DNA of 64,000 bases from Platanthera guangdongensis (GCA_039583875.1 CM077167.1:155693545-155757544); one strand, 5' to 3'. Positions 31,588-43,272 are shown, counted from the first letter of the stretch. Notes: generated by a model from the sequence alone, not told the origin. Program-made: numbers and translations.

Positions 31588-33110
31588 TTAAGGAGACAAA
31601 GAGACATAGTTCACAAGGTGATAATGAGGATGCTTAGTAGATGCAAAATTACCTCTATCGGTACCTGACGATGGATCAGATGGTGGCCCAGGTTGAGTAG
31701 GAAGGACCCGTGTGTTCAAGCCCCTCCTACGGCGCATGTGAACTTGCAATGGATGTGGTATTACTAGGTCCCCAGAAGTTAGTGGGAGCACTTGATCACT
31801 AGGGACGGGAGGTGGCAACATAGATGGTGGAATAAGCAAAGGAATAGAAGGAGGGGAACTCACTTCCGTAGTAATCGTCTCCCCCTGAAGAGAGGTCCCA
31901 TAATAGACTTCTGATTCCCAGAAGGTGACGTCCATAATAACAAATATCCGCTTGGTGACCGGATGGAAGCACTTGTAGCTTTTCTGGTAGGAGAGTAGAC
32001 ATTTTAAAGCGCGGGGGTTTTAGGATGAATATGGACAAAACATTCACATCCGAAGACACGAGGAGAGAGGCAAGTGGGACGAACCCCCAACGTGGTTAAA
32101 GGAGTATGAAATTCAAGGACGCGCGTAGGAATACGATTGATGAGGTAGCCAAGAGTGAGAACTGCATCACCCGAATAGTATTTAGGGAGATGCATCCAGA
32201 GGAGACATCCGACCACCTCAAGGAGATGCCGATTCTTGTGCTCAACCACCCTATTCTGAGCTGGGGTGTAAACACGGGAGGTATGATGTATGATGCCAAA
32301 ATCACTCAGATATCTCAAAGTGGGAGTCAATATACTCACGACCATTGTCACTATGCAAGATCTTAATGGTAGCACCAAATTGAGTTGTGATCATCTTATG
32401 AAAACTTTGAAAGAGAAAAAACACATCACTTTTATGTTTCATCAAACATACCGAGGTACAAAGAGAGTTACGATCTATAAAAGAAATAAAGCATGAACAA
32501 CTAAAAATAGAAGCAGTAGGAGTGGGACCCCATACATCGGTATGAATAAGAGCAAACAGAACCGAGTTACGTGGAGACATAAGAGGAAGAGAACTACGGT
32601 GATGATTAGCAAGTTCACATACATCACAAAGAAAACCATTAAACAAAATGGAAGAAATAGTAGGAAGCAACAGATTCATAATAGCAATAGGAGGATGTTC
32701 AAGCCGACAATTCCTGGAATCCAACTTAGAGGGTAGAGCTGCATGAAAAACTTTGGGAGGCGGAGTGATGCTGGATGACGTGGAGGCAAAGGGGTTGAAC
32801 ACGTAGAACCCGTTACACAGTCTACAAGAACCAATCACCGTCCTCGTTTTCAGGCCCTGGAAAGCACAAGAGGTAGGGAAAAAGGTCAATGAGCAGCTCA
32901 TAGTGTTAGTCAAATGACTAATAGACAGAAGATTACCAGTGAAAACACGAACATGAAGAATAAATAAGAGAGTGGGAGGAGCATGAGATGGATCCTTTCC
33001 CAACAATGTGAGATAGAGATCTATCATCAATGCTCACTTTGTCTCTGCCAGACAGAGTGGTGTAGGGCACAAAACCTCTGGTTGATCCAATCATGTGATC
33101 TATGACTGCA
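31588..33110 (-). pseudogene. Cop5 protease end, GAG-pre-integrase, integrase and linker
   Basis: The 33030-32302 frame (242 codons) carries the protease end, LDSRNCRLEHPPI, CELANHHRSSLP, HTDVWGPTPTAS and HSDNGREYIDSHF. The 32378-32004 frame continues with RVYTPAQNRVVEHKNRHLL and LINRIPTRVLEFHTP. The 31935-31588 linker ends KHPHYHLVNYVSLSP. The integrase core is only broken by one shift near 32340. GAG-pre-integrase normally reads LGHP; here LEHP. Confidence 0.82.
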
Positions 33111-33239
33111 AAATCAATGATCCGCTATGAGGATATGAGGGAGGAAGCAGAATGAGCACATGCCGGTCCCTGGTGGGTAGAGGAAGAGGAGGAAATGTAC
33201 TGCTTAGCAAGAGGGCCATGCGTCAACCGTCAGAAAGCC

Positions 33240-34310
33240 AGAATTTCTTCAGTCGGAAGAGCGGGGGGGGGGGGGGGGGGGTGGCGATCCAGAGAGTGAG
33301 GAACATAGGTTTCCTCTACAACGTCAGACAACTGAGCTGATCTGGACTGGTATGATCGATGTTGGGAGCGACCACGACCACCATTAGGTGCAAGTCTGCC
33401 TCTGGGAGAAGGAAATCCATGGAGCTTGGAGCAGATATCTCTGGTATGCTAGGACTGCCCGCAATAATCACAAACAAGGCGATCTTCCTCCACAGACTTC
33501 GATCTAGTGTCACTAGAAGGACGAATCCCGTGCTGAGAAAAAGTGACAAGGGCAGATCCCTCAGTAGTAGAGTCAGGAAGGAGAGTCAGGCGACAGTCAA
33601 ATTCCTGCTGGACAAGGCAGTACACCTCTGGTAAAGAAGGAATAGGAGAGCGTCCAAGGATTTTAATACTAATCGGGATTTTCAAGGATTTTAATACTAA
33701 TCGGGTCAAAATCCCGATATAAGCCTTGAAGGAATTCGAAGATGCGATTCCGTTCTTCCCTTGTTCTCACCAGCACCTCGTCTTTTGGAGACACGATGGT
33801 CAGAGGATCAAAGTGATCATACTCTTGATAGAGTTGGGTGAACTCCGAGTAGTAGGCAGATGGGGGTCGATCACCCTGTCACAGGAGGAATATCCTGCGT
33901 CGAAGTTGGTAGATCTGAGCCTCATTTCCATGACATAATTTGGTGGTCTCTGCGCGCTTTTAGATATCCGCCGCAGTATCCGAGAACAGATAAGACCAAG
34001 CGATGGGCTCCGTCATAGAGTAAGCAGCCAAGACATCATTAGGGAGTTTTCAGACTCCCACTGAGGCCACTCAGAAGAAGAAACAGAAGGAGCCTTTATC
34101 GTGCCACTAACATAACCAAACAACCGACGAAGTTTGAGGGAAAGACTGATAGATCGTGCCCAAGGGAGGTTGTTGGAACCATCCAACTTCATAGTAGTGA
34201 TTTGAGGGATGCTATGTTCTATATTGACACTGCAAGGTCCAACGGAGTAGGAGCCGCTCCACCGGAAGACATTTGTAAAGGAATCACTCCCAACCATCAA
34301 AAATAACGAT
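33240..34310 (-). pseudogene. Cop5 gag and zinc knuckle
   Basis: The N-terminal frame 34300-34013 reads MMVGSDSFTNVFRWSGSYS, MKLDGSNNLPWARSISLSLK and VSGTIKAPS, the start of UBN2-type gag (this start is the first Met in a good context). C-terminal capsid pieces follow to 33640. A zinc knuckle CDYCGQS-HTRDIC lies around 33460-33420 with one residue lost. A 19-base G run (33263-33281, Pro codons on the minus strand) follows. Confidence 0.8.
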
Positions 34311-34749
34311 TAAAAATCGAGGGCACACACATGGGATCACAGTTGATATTGGAAGAGAGGGGTTGCCCTCATAGAGAGGGGAAAAACCCACATGCCCAAT
34401 ATAAGGCGACAAAATGGAGAAAAAAGAGGAAGGTGAACGCCAAAAACAAAAAAATCAATACCCCATGTGACTAGCGACCCTAGAGCACGGGAGGAGCGGA
34501 AGAGTGAGCGGGAGAGGAGGCGGTAGCGCCCCTAGAGGAGGGAGGCGCCGGTGGTTGGGGGAGATGGAGCGGAGGCGGAGAGGGCGCAGAGGCGGAGAGG
34601 GCGCGGCGACAGGAAGAGAGCCGCGGAAGCAACGAATGACGTGCGGCGGGCGAACAAGCAAACCAACGAGCAGGCACTCTTTCTCATATTGGCCGTTTAT
34701 TCACACATGACTTGGTTATAAACTCTAAATTTAACTTGAGCCTGAGCCA
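34311..34749. other. leader region of Cop5 with GC-rich block
   Basis: On the minus strand this is upstream of gag. 34450-34660 is G-rich on the plus strand and gives Pro/Ser/Ala-rich false ORFs. A TTATAT box-like site lies near 34405. A 5' LTR could be here, but I could not define its edges. Confidence 0.35.
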
Positions 34750-35170
34750 AAGGGTTTGATAAAGGTCGAAGGAGAGCATATTGGCCATTTAGTTGTCCTT
34801 TAGTATAACCTGATCACTATGAGCATTCAGGTTGAATATGCATGGAGGGGATACAATATTTTTCGCCTTACTGCACGCATCCAGAGACAAATCTATTTAA
34901 TCGTATCATTGATAGTGATAGTATGAAAAATTTTAGATCTCATGAAATGATAAATAAATTTTGACTTAAGATCCAATTTGCTAGGAAATCTTCCTACAAC
35001 TTCTTTGGGTTAGTTGCATAACTATACCTATCACACACTAATGTTTAATAAAGTTTTCCATAGAGTGCGCTTATCTAAATGTTGTTTGGTGCCATGTCGC
35101 TGCCATTGAGGCCATCCTATTCTTATTAAGATGATTTTGATAGTATCACAAAGATGTAGTATTTGATGGC
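34750..35170 (+). pseudogene. gypsy protease fragment (Gyp3)
   Basis: Around 34870-34945 the plus strand matches Gyp1 26385-26450: a GCACGCATCCAGAGACA-type start followed by IIDSDSMKNF, with the catalytic DSG changed to DSD. Homology continues to about 35120 with several shifts. No LTR is attached. Cop6 starts just after it. Confidence 0.65.
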
Positions 35171-35299
35171 ACGAGAAACTCCTCTTTTAAGCACAATGGA
35201 CCCACAATTTCTCTTCTCCTAGAAAAACAATCTTGTTCCAAAAGCACCAACAAGTACATCTGTCTAGTACTATTTTCTCCCTTACAAATTTCCACCATC

Positions 35300-36360
35300 T
35301 TATTACCTTTCACTGATTGACATCGGCGTCTCGGTCATGCTCCTCTTCCCATTCTCCAGAAGACTCTCCCCGATGTACCTTTTTTCCACTTTAATTGTGA
35401 ATCGTATATCTATGAGAAACAACATTGCTTGGTTTTCCCTCCACATTGTACTCGGAGCGCTGCTTCTTTTGATTTAATACATTCCGATATCTGGGGTCCC
35501 ATTCAAAACCGTTAGTATATCTGGTTATCGCTACTTTATTATTTTTATTGATGATTATTCACACATGACTTGGTTATATATGATGCATGATCGCTTTGAG
35601 CTTTTGTTAACTTTATGCTCTTTTACTGCAGAAACCCAAACTCAATTTACCCCTGCTATCAAAATTCTTCACACTGATAAAGCGCGTGAATACACTGAAC
35701 ATGATTTTCAGGGAATCTGCACCTCGTTTGCTATCATCCACCAAACCTCCTGTGGTTACATGCCACAACAAAAAGGATGTTGTTGAGTGTAAGAACCGCT
35801 ATCTTTTCGAAGTTTCTCAGTCTCTCTTATTCCAGATGCAGATCCCCACTGCTTATTGGAATTTTGCTATCTCCACTGCTTGTTATCTTAGCAACCGCCT
35901 ACCCTCGTCCGTCCTCCAATTTGTGCCCCCTTCTCTCTCCTATTTCCTGAGAGCCCCTGACCCCACAAGTCTTTGACTGCGTATGCTACGTTCACTATCT
36001 GGGTCCTCTGCCTGTTACTTCCCCTCCACTTGAAAACTTATCACGTCAGCTAATGTTACATTTATGAAAAATCAGCCTTTCCGTCAATCCACCACCAAGT
36101 CAATGCCTCCTCCTGATCTCCCACATCTTTTTGTTCCTACCATTTCTTCTTTACCGCTTTTACTACTGACACTACGACCTGCCTCATCTCCTCCTTTTCT
36201 TGCCTACTCTTGCTGCCATCCTCGATCTGTTGCCCTGCGACAGCTCCTGTCTACCACTGATACCGTGCAGATTGCTGATTCAATGATACCCTCCACTGCA
36301 CATCCACTTTCAAATTATGTTTTGCTACATTGTCTCTCCTTTGTTTTGCACAAGTTTTAG
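35300..36360 (+). pseudogene. Cop6 GAG-pre-integrase and integrase
   Basis: HRRLGHAPLPILQKTLPD near 35330 and HSDIWGPIQ near 35480 begin it. 35565-35786 has MTWLYMMHDRFELL and TDKAREYTEHDF. 35686-35976 has CHNKKDVVECKNRYLFEV and YLSNRLPSSVL. One frameshift lies near 35760 and a stop near 35500. Confidence 0.8.
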
Positions 36361-36389
36361 ACCTTTTTATTGTCTGTCCACTCCATCTT

Positions 36390-37640
36390 TTGTGCAGGAA
36401 GCCCTTTAACATCCAGAATGGCTTGTAGCAATTGATGATGAAATGACTGCACTTTGGGCCAACCGCACTTGGGACCTTGTTCCTCTTCCTCTTAATTAAC
36501 ATACCATGTGCTGCAAATGACTATTTACTGTGGAGCTTCATTTGAATGGGATTGTTGATCGACTCAAGGCTTGTCTTGTTTCTAGAGGTTTTACTCAATA
36601 GCACAACCCTGATTATGGAGAGATCTTTTCTCCGATTGCAAAACTTAGCACCGTTCGTGTCCTACTCTCACTGGTCGTTCATCTCCATTGGACGCTCCAT
36701 CAACTTGACATAAAAAATGCTTAAGATCTTATGGGATGGTGGCTAAAATTGCCCGAGCTCAGCGAGATTGCTTCGGCGATGGCCTACTGTCGTATATGAT
36801 TGCGTCGCTCTGTCGCACTTTGGGCTAACCACACTTGGAACCTTGTTACTCTTCCTCCCAATCATCATACCGTGTGCTGCAAATGGCTATTTACTGTGGA
36901 GCATCATCTGAATGAGACTGTTGATCGACTCAAGGTCCGTCTTGTTGTCAGAGATTTTACTCAACCACGCAACCCTGATTATGTGGAGATCTTTTCTCCG
37001 GTTGCAAAACTTAGCACCGTTCATGTCCTCTCACTGGTCGTTCATCTCTGGTTACCACTTCATCAACTTGACATCAAAAATGCCTTTCTTCATTGCGATC
37101 TTATGAGACTGTGTATACAACAACCTCCTGGTTATTCAACCACAGGGGAGTCCCTTGTCTGTCATCTGAAGAAATCTCTCAATTCCCTCAAATAATCTCC
37201 ACGGGCATGGTTTAAGAAGTTTAATCAGGTTGTTCGTGAGTTTGACTTCACCCGAAGCTCTGCAGATTTCTCCCTTTTTATGCGACATCGTTCATCTGGC
37301 ACAGTTATTCCTCTATTTTACGTTGATGACATCCTTGTTACTGGTGATGATCTTCCCTACATCTCCCAAATCAAGCGACATATTGCCTCTCATTTTCAAA
37401 GTAAGGATTTGGGACGACTTCGCCACTTCTTGGGAATTGAGGTGGCCCGACGACCTAATGATCTCATTTTGTCTCAGCAGAAGTATTGCCTCGATCTACT
37501 TCATGATACAAACTACTCTGGATGTAAGCATATGAATACACGTATGGATACAAATCGTCATCTCCGAGCCCATGGATTTGACTCTGATCAACTTCTACTG
37601 AGTCAGGAGTATTATCGCCACCTTGTTGGATACTAATCTT
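36390..37640 (+). pseudogene. Cop6 reverse transcriptase with a duplicated 5' part
   Basis: The N-terminal RT segment appears twice, 36452-36720 and 36816-37083, each with the NRTW/NHTWNLV start, VDRLKxxLVxRxFTQ and IFSPxAKLSTVxVL. Then LHQLDIKNAFLHCDL and, after a stop, SPRAWFKKF. The catalytic YVDD is at 37319-37330 in the 37280-37636 frame, followed by LGRLRHFLGIEVARR and LSQQKYCLDLLHD. Confidence 0.85.
36452..37083 (+). repeat. direct repeat of about 268 bp within Cop6 RT
   Basis: Two copies separated by 95 bp (36721-36815) of unrelated sequence. The copies differ at many positions, so the duplication is old or joined two related elements. Confidence 0.88.
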
Positions 37641-38270
37641 ACTGTCACACAACCTGACATTTTATTTGCGGTCGGTGTGGTCGGTCGCTTCTTGCATACC
37701 CTTCAAGTCTCTCATCTTCAGACCGTTGAGTGTATTCTTCGATACTTGAAGAATGCTTTGGGAAAAGGGCTGGTGTACACACCCTCTACTTCTCTATCTC
37801 TCATTGGATATTGTGATGCTGATTATGCTTGGTCCCTGGATGATCATCGGTCCACGAGCGGCTATTGCCCATATTTTGACGGGAACTTGGTTACTTGGCA
37901 TAGCAAGAAGCAGACTGTGGTTCCTCAGTCTTCAATTGAAGCAAAGTATCGCTCCATGGATGCCGTCATATCAGCTAGAAAATCTCCATTGATTTAGGTG
38001 TCAATCTTCCATCATTATCTTTTCTCTTTTGTGATAGTCAAGTTGCTATTTACATTGCCAAGAATCCTATGTTTCATGAACGTACAAAACATATTGAAGT
38101 TGATTGTCCTTTTGTCTGGGAAAAGGTTTTTCTTCGGAAACTCATTCTACGACATGTGCGGGATGCCGATCAAATCTCCGATTTTCTCCCTAAAGCCTTG
38201 ACTCGCCCACTATATTAGCAATTCCTCTCCAAGCTTGGTGCCTATGACTTGTACGCTCTAGCTTGCGGGG
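37623..38270 (+). pseudogene. Cop6 RNase H
   Basis: LIGYCDADYAWSLDDHRST, VTWHSKKQTVVPQSSIEAKY and, after frame changes, DSQVAIYIAKNP and HERTKHIEVDC. It ends with KLGAYDLYALACGG just before the polypurine tract. The AEAEY catalytic Glu position reads IEAKY. Confidence 0.82.
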
Positions 38271-38273
38271 GAG

Positions 38274-38472
38274 TTCTACCAGAAATAAATAAAAAGCCCA
38301 TGTATTTAGGCCCATAAGGTCTCTCTTCTTCAGCTCCTCCTTTAGTCCCACATCTTGAGTTTGTATTTAGCTCTCTCGCTTTCTATAAATGAAGACCCAT
38401 TATACAATGTAAAAGTATGACTTGATTATGAGAATAATAAAATATTGGCTTATTTTATTCTTTATTTCCACA
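38274..38472 (+). repeat. Cop6 3' LTR
   Basis: Follows GCTTGCGGGGGAG, the same polypurine context as Cop7. It shares TTTAGTCCCACATCTTG with the Cop7 LTR and ends TTCCACA. The first bases are mutated from TG. Confidence 0.65.
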
Positions 38473-38625
38473 ACAACCATGTTTCTTCTTGGACTATTGT
38501 TCCCAAAAAGAAAAGAAATTGTGGGTAGGGATGTTGAACTCTTGTTATGTGGCATAAATTTGATTCTAGTTCCTTCCAATGTACGTAGTCTAGTGCATCT
38601 CATGCATTATGCCTAACGAACTATC

Positions 38626-38630
38626 TATTC
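38626..38630. repeat. left target-site duplication of Cop7 (TATTC)
   Basis: TATTC before the 5' LTR, repeated exactly at 43268-43272 after the 3' LTR. Confidence 0.9.
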
Positions 38631-38820
38631 TGTTAGAAAAGACAATGTAAAGGCCCATGTTTTGGCTCATTTATGTATTTTCTTCCTATTTCTTTTAGTC
38701 CCACATCTTGGATTTGAGATTTTTCTCTCTCTTCTCTCCCTATATATTTGTACTCATACTTGTAATTACATACATAAGATGGATATACATGGTTTCATTT
38801 TTTGCCTAAGTGTTCTTCTA
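38631..38820 (+). repeat. Cop7 5' LTR
   Basis: Starts TGTTAGAAAAGACAATG. Contains TTTTAGTCCCACATCTTGG and a CTATATATTTG TATA-like box near 38741. The end is at the TTCTTCTA before the primer site. Confidence 0.88.
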
Positions 38821-38823
38821 TAT

Positions 38824-38834
38824 GGTATCAGAGT
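38824..38834 (+). other. Cop7 primer-binding site
   Basis: TGGTATCAGAG just after the 5' LTR, complementary to initiator tRNA-Met. Confidence 0.88.
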
Positions 38835-38849
38835 AAGGCGATCCCGGGC

Positions 38850-39944
38850 GGTCTCTGAGTTTCTAACCGCAATCCTCCTCGTGGTTTAGTGTTCGCACCT
38901 CTCGCAGTTTACTTCTTCTAACCGTCGTTTCTCTGCTGCTTCTTCTCGCGCGGTTTACTTCTTCTAACCGCCAATTTCTTTGCTACTTCTCGTGGAACCA
39001 CCCTCCTCCCCTCCTTCTTTTCTCCTTTTATAACTCTCTCAGGTTTGCTCTGTGTGTCCCACCTCCTCTCTTACCCCGCGACCTTCTCCTCTAGTCGTTG
39101 CGATCCTCTCTTTTGGATCCTCCGGTCTCCCCGCGACCTGTCTCTCGTGCGACTTTACGTCGCTCCGCCCTTTTTCTTATTCGCACGAGTTGCTTGTCGT
39201 GAGGTTTGCTCGTGCTGACTTAATCTTGTCGCACACTACCGCGTGTTTGCTTCCTCTCTTTGTGTTCACGCGGTTTGTTCTTATCGCTAGATCTGTCTAA
39301 CCGCAGCTCTTGCGGTCTACCTTCTACTTGCTGCGGTCTGTTCTTGCTGCTGGTTTGTGCCCGCCACAATATTGGTTTCTCTTAGCTCGCCACAATCTCT
39401 TCTCCGGACGCGACTTTTCAGACCGCTGCGATCTTCCCGGTTTACCTGTTTCAAACTGCGCGTCATCTTCTCTGCTTGCTGCGATCGTATATCCTATTCG
39501 CTGGTGGTTTCTCTCCTAGTCGCTGCAGCCTTGCTCGCTGCGATCGTGTCTCCTGCTCGCTCCGGTCGTGTCTCTTGCCTGCTCCGGTCCTTTTTTAATC
39601 GACGTGCCTCTTGCCGCAGCCATTTCACTCTGGTCGTTGGCCTCTTGTCACAGTCTTGTGCTTGACCGCATCTGGTTAGCCGCAGATTATGCTTAGTCGC
39701 GTCCTGATCTTTTCTTCTGGTGCCCACAACTGCCTTTTGTTCTGGTTTGCCGCAATTGTTTTGGCTGTACTCCTACCCGCAACCGCTGTTGTTCGCTCGC
39801 TGCTACTACGACGACATCTCTTAGCCGCGACTTCTCTGTTGTTCGCGACCTCTCTGCGTGTCGCTCCTCTCTTCGTCGAGGCAGTTCGACTGCTGCGACT
39901 AATCTTGCTCCTGGCTGCTACGCCGCTAGGCTGGCCCTTATACA
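38850..39944 (+). other. gag-less GC-rich region of Cop7
   Basis: About 1.1 kb between primer site and protease. It is full of short degenerate repeats such as GCTGCGATC, GCGGTTT and CTAACCGC. ORFs (39052-39300, 39357-39665) are Leu/Ser/Cys-rich with no gag or zinc-knuckle motif. It is either an acquired sequence that replaced gag or a leader. Confidence 0.6.
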
Positions 39945-40998
39945 ATGGTCGTCCATGCTCCATACAGTGTTAAGGCTGACATCGCCGCTCTGCACACTCA
40001 ACTACAACGACTTCCGGAGCTACCTTGCTGCTCAACCGGATTTGCTGTGTCTATTTCTGATGGGGGTATTTCCTGCCTTACTCACGGTTCCTCCTGGATT
40101 CTGAATTCTGGTGCAACACATCATATTAGCCCCACCAAACCTTCAAGGTACTTGAACTCTGTGTATTCAAGTTCATTACGGTTGTCAATGGGGACTCTAC
40201 TCCGGTTGCTGGATCAGCCGACGTGGCCCTTACCCAATCTCTCCCTCTTCGCTCAGTTTTTCTTGTACCGAGCTCTCCTTTCAATCTCCTCTTTTTTAGT
40301 TCTCTTATACACGATCTTGATTGTTGTGTGATTTTCTCCTCTACCTCTTGTGTTGTGCAGGATCGTCAGACGCATACTGTCATTGGTAGGAGACAACTGG
40401 TTAATGGTCTTTACATTTTGGACCTCCACCCCATGCTTCTCTCCACTACAAGTTCTGTCGATTGGCATCGGCGTCTTGGGAACCCCCCTCTTCGCATACT
40501 CCAAAAAGCTCTTCTAGACACGTCCCTCACTGACTTCACCTGCAAGTCCTGCATTTATGACAAACACCATCGTTCTACCTTTTCACCACATTGTACTCGG
40601 AGCAGTGCTCTTTTTTTGATTCATTCCGATATTTGGGGACCTGTAAAACTGTCAGCGTCTCTGGTTATCGCTACTTCGTTACCTTTATTGATGATTACTC
40701 TCGTGTCACTTGATTGTACTTTCTTCATGATCGCTCTGAATTGCCCAGTGTCTTTCGTTCCTTTATCCTTCTAACTCGTAACCAATTCTCTACAACAATT
40801 AAAACTCTCCGCACCGATAATGCTCGTGAATACACAAGTCATGCGCTTACCGACTTGTGCACTGAGTTCGGCATTATCCATCAAACCTCCCGCGTCTATA
40901 CTCCTCAACAAAATGGTGTCGCCGAACGCATTAATCGTCACCTTCTAGAGGTCCCTCACACCCTTATGACTCAAATGAATGCTCCCACCATATACTAA
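39945..40998 (+). pseudogene. Cop7 gag end, protease, GAG-pre-integrase and integrase
   Basis: DIAALHTQLQRL (gag C-terminus), SWILNSGATHHISP with Asn for the catalytic Asp near 40109, then WHRRLGNPPLRILQKALLD and CIYDKHHRSTFSPH (40223-40774). 40714-40998 has TDNAREYTSHALTDL and VYTPQQNGVAERINRHLLE. Four frames are used. Confidence 0.85.
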
Positions 40999-41494
40999 AG
41001 TTTTGCAATCTCTACGGCTTGCCACCTCATTAACCGCTTGTCGTCCTCTATTCTCCATTTCCCAACTCCTGTTTCCCTTCTTTTTCCCTCCACACCCTTA
41101 TTGCAGTCACTCGTGTTTTCAGCTATGTTTACTATGTTCACAACCTTGGCCCCTCTACTGGCAAGCTTGCCCAACGTGCAACAAAGTATATGTTTGTTGG
41201 GTACTCTTCCACTTAGAAAGGTTATGTCTGCTACTCTTCCACTAATCGAAAGACTGTTACATCGGTCGACGTCACCTTTCTTGAGGACCAGCCTTATCAT
41301 TCTCAACCCGTTGACCCTCCACTCCCGTTACCGTCCCCTCCTCTGCGGCCAGTTATTCCCGTTCCTTCGCTACTACCACCTCTCCTCCCCACGCCACTTC
41401 CACCCCAACTACCTAAGCCGCCTATAATCCATGTGTACACTCGTCGCCCTTCCTCTTCTACTGTCCCAAGCCGTTACCTTCTACTAATGACAGT

Positions 41495-42295
41495 GTGTGC
41501 TCCAATGATCAGACAACGCCTTCTACAATTCACCCAATGGTGAATTATGTTTCTTTACATCGCCTATCCCCGACACTTCACACCTTTGCTACTTCATTAT
41601 CCTCTATTTCTTTCTATAATTCTGTGCAGGAGGCTCTCCAACATCCGGGCTGGCGGACAGCTATGGACGAAGAAATGACGGTCCTCTGGGCTAACCAGAC
41701 ATCAAGCATGCTCCTGATGGGACAATTGACCATCTTAAATTCTGTCTGGTGGCTCACGGCTTCACTCAACAACAAGGACCTTCTCTCCGATCGCCAAGCT
41801 CAACATAGTTCGTGTCTCTCTCCGTTGTTGTGCATTGCCAGTGACTCTTACATCAACTGGATATCAAAAATGCCTTTAAATGGCGATCTTCAAGAGACTG
41901 TATACATGAAACAACCTCTCGGGTTTGAGACCACGAGGGTGTATCGACTTTGTCATCTTACGAAGTTAATTTATGGTCTCAAACAATTCCCTCGGGCATG
42001 GTTCGATAAGTTCAGTAAAGCTGTTTGGGAGTTTGTCTTTACTCGGAGCTCGCCAGATTTCTCTCTATTTACTAGACATCGAACAACAAGAACGATTCTT
42101 CTTTTGGTGTATGTTGATGACATCTTAATCACCAATGATGATTTAAAGGTAATACAAATGGTCAAACAGCACCATAGTTCCGTGTTTCAAACAAAAAATC
42201 TGGGAAACCTTCGATACTTCCTTGGGCTTGAGATAGCAAGACGTACCGATGACCTCGTTCTATCTCAACGGAAGTACTGTCTCGACCTTCTTTAG
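41495..42295 (+). pseudogene. Cop7 reverse transcriptase
   Basis: An open frame of 266 codons: HPMVNYVSLHRLSP, GWRTAMDEEMTVLWANQ, then a degraded fingers part, LIYGLKQFPRAWFDKFSKAV, the catalytic box LVYVDDILI (YVDD 42110-42121) and LGNLRYFLGLEIARR. It ends at TAG near 42295 in LSQRKYCLDLL. The catalytic Asp pair is intact but the palm N-terminus has lost sequence near 41700-41860. Confidence 0.87.
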
Positions 42296-42520
42296 GAGGC
42301 TGACTATTCTGGATGCAAGCCGATTAACACTCATATGGATGTTAATCGCAAGCTGTGTGCACATGCTTCTGATGCAGATCTTCTTCTTCCAAATCCGGAA
42401 TACTATCGATGACTCGTTGGGAAATTGATTTACCTAACGATCACGAGACAGGACATATCCTTTGTTGTTGGGGTGGTCAGCCGGTTTATGCATTCTCCTT
42501 GGATATCTCATCTTTAGGCC

Positions 42521-43093
42521 GTGGAAAGCATCCTGAGATATCTAAAAACTGCTCGTTGTCAAGGGCTGACATACAAAACCTCTTCTTCTATTCCAACATT
42601 GGTTGCGTATTCAGATGTATATTATGCTGGTTCCCTGGATGATCGACGTTCTACCAACGGATTTTGTATCTACTTTGGATGTCACCTTGTTACTAGGCGC
42701 AGTAGGAAACAAGCTGTGGTTGCTCTATCTTCAGCTGAAGCTGAATACCGGTCAATGACATCTGCTGTATCCGAGCTTACATGGCTTGAAAGTCTCTTAA
42801 GTGATATGAGAGTAAAACTTTTCTCGCCAGTTATCTTACTCTGTGACAGTCAAGCTGCTATACACATAGCTAAGAACCCGATCGTTCATGAAAAAACGAA
42901 CCACATTGAAGTCGACTGCCATTTTGTTTGGGAAAAAGTACAAATGAAGAAGCTGGAATTAAGACATGTTTCGGCTACGGACCAAGTGGCTGACATCCTA
43001 TCAAATGCTTTATTTTATCAGTTCTTGTCCAAGCTGGGTTTCTACGACTTGTACGCTCTAGCTTGCAGGGGAGTGTTAGAAAAGAAAATGTAA
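42521..43093 (+). pseudogene. Cop7 RNase H, nearly intact
   Basis: 190 open codons: AYSDVYYAGSLDDRRST, ALSSAEAEYRSMTSAV, LLCDSQAAIHIAKNP and NHIEVDCHFVWEKV. The carboxylates of SDVYYAG, AEAEY and CDSQAA are all present. It runs through the polypurine tract into the LTR, as copia ORFs often do, ending TGA at 43093. A stop near 42410 separates it from RT. Confidence 0.87.
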
Positions 43094-43267
43094 AGGCCTA
43101 TGTTTTGGCCCATTTGTGTATTTTCTTCCTATTTGTTTTAGTCCCACATCTTGGATTTGTGATACTTCTCTCTCTCTCTTCTCTCCCTATATATTTGTAC
43201 TCATACTTGTATTTACATACACAAGAAGGATATACAAGGTTTCATTTTTCTGCCTAAGTGTTCTACA
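43074..43267 (+). repeat. Cop7 3' LTR
   Basis: Follows the polypurine tract GCAGGGGAG. Starts TGTTAGAAAAGAAAATG and ends TTCTACA, then TATTC. Confidence 0.9.
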
Positions 43268-43272
43268 TATTC

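Larger units (their letters stand above)
30671..34310 (-). mobile_element. Ty1/copia retrotransposon Cop5, 3' end lost
   Basis: From 34310 down to 30671 the minus strand shows gag, zinc knuckle, protease, GAG-pre-integrase, integrase and RT. The sequence breaks inside RT after GFQRL, where Gyp2 begins; the rest of RT, RNase H and 3' LTR are not found nearby. It is of the same family style as Cop2 and Cop4. Confidence 0.87.
35220..38472 (+). mobile_element. Ty1/copia retrotransposon Cop6, 5' truncated
   Basis: Plus-strand GAG-pre-integrase, integrase, RT, RNase H, polypurine tract and 3' LTR; gag and protease are missing. It is a different copia lineage from Cop1-Cop5: RNase H has CDSQVAIYIAKNP and HERTKHIEVDC in place of the CDNK...VQHDRTKH type. 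It is a close relative of Cop7, which lies 160 bp downstream. Confidence 0.88.
38631..43267 (+). mobile_element. complete-length Ty1/copia retrotransposon Cop7 (4637 bp)
   Basis: Both LTRs (38631-38820 and 43074-43267), a tRNA-iMet primer site, a polypurine tract and an exact 5-bp target duplication TATTC. Pol is present but frameshifted. The 1.1 kb where gag should be has no capsid similarity. By eye the LTRs differ at roughly one in fifteen positions, so the insertion is not recent. Confidence 0.93.

Noticed and set aside
34455..34710. GC-rich ORFs upstream of Cop5 as a host gene
   Set aside because: Ala/Pro/Ser/Arg-rich on both strands, with no domain; more likely leader of the copia element.
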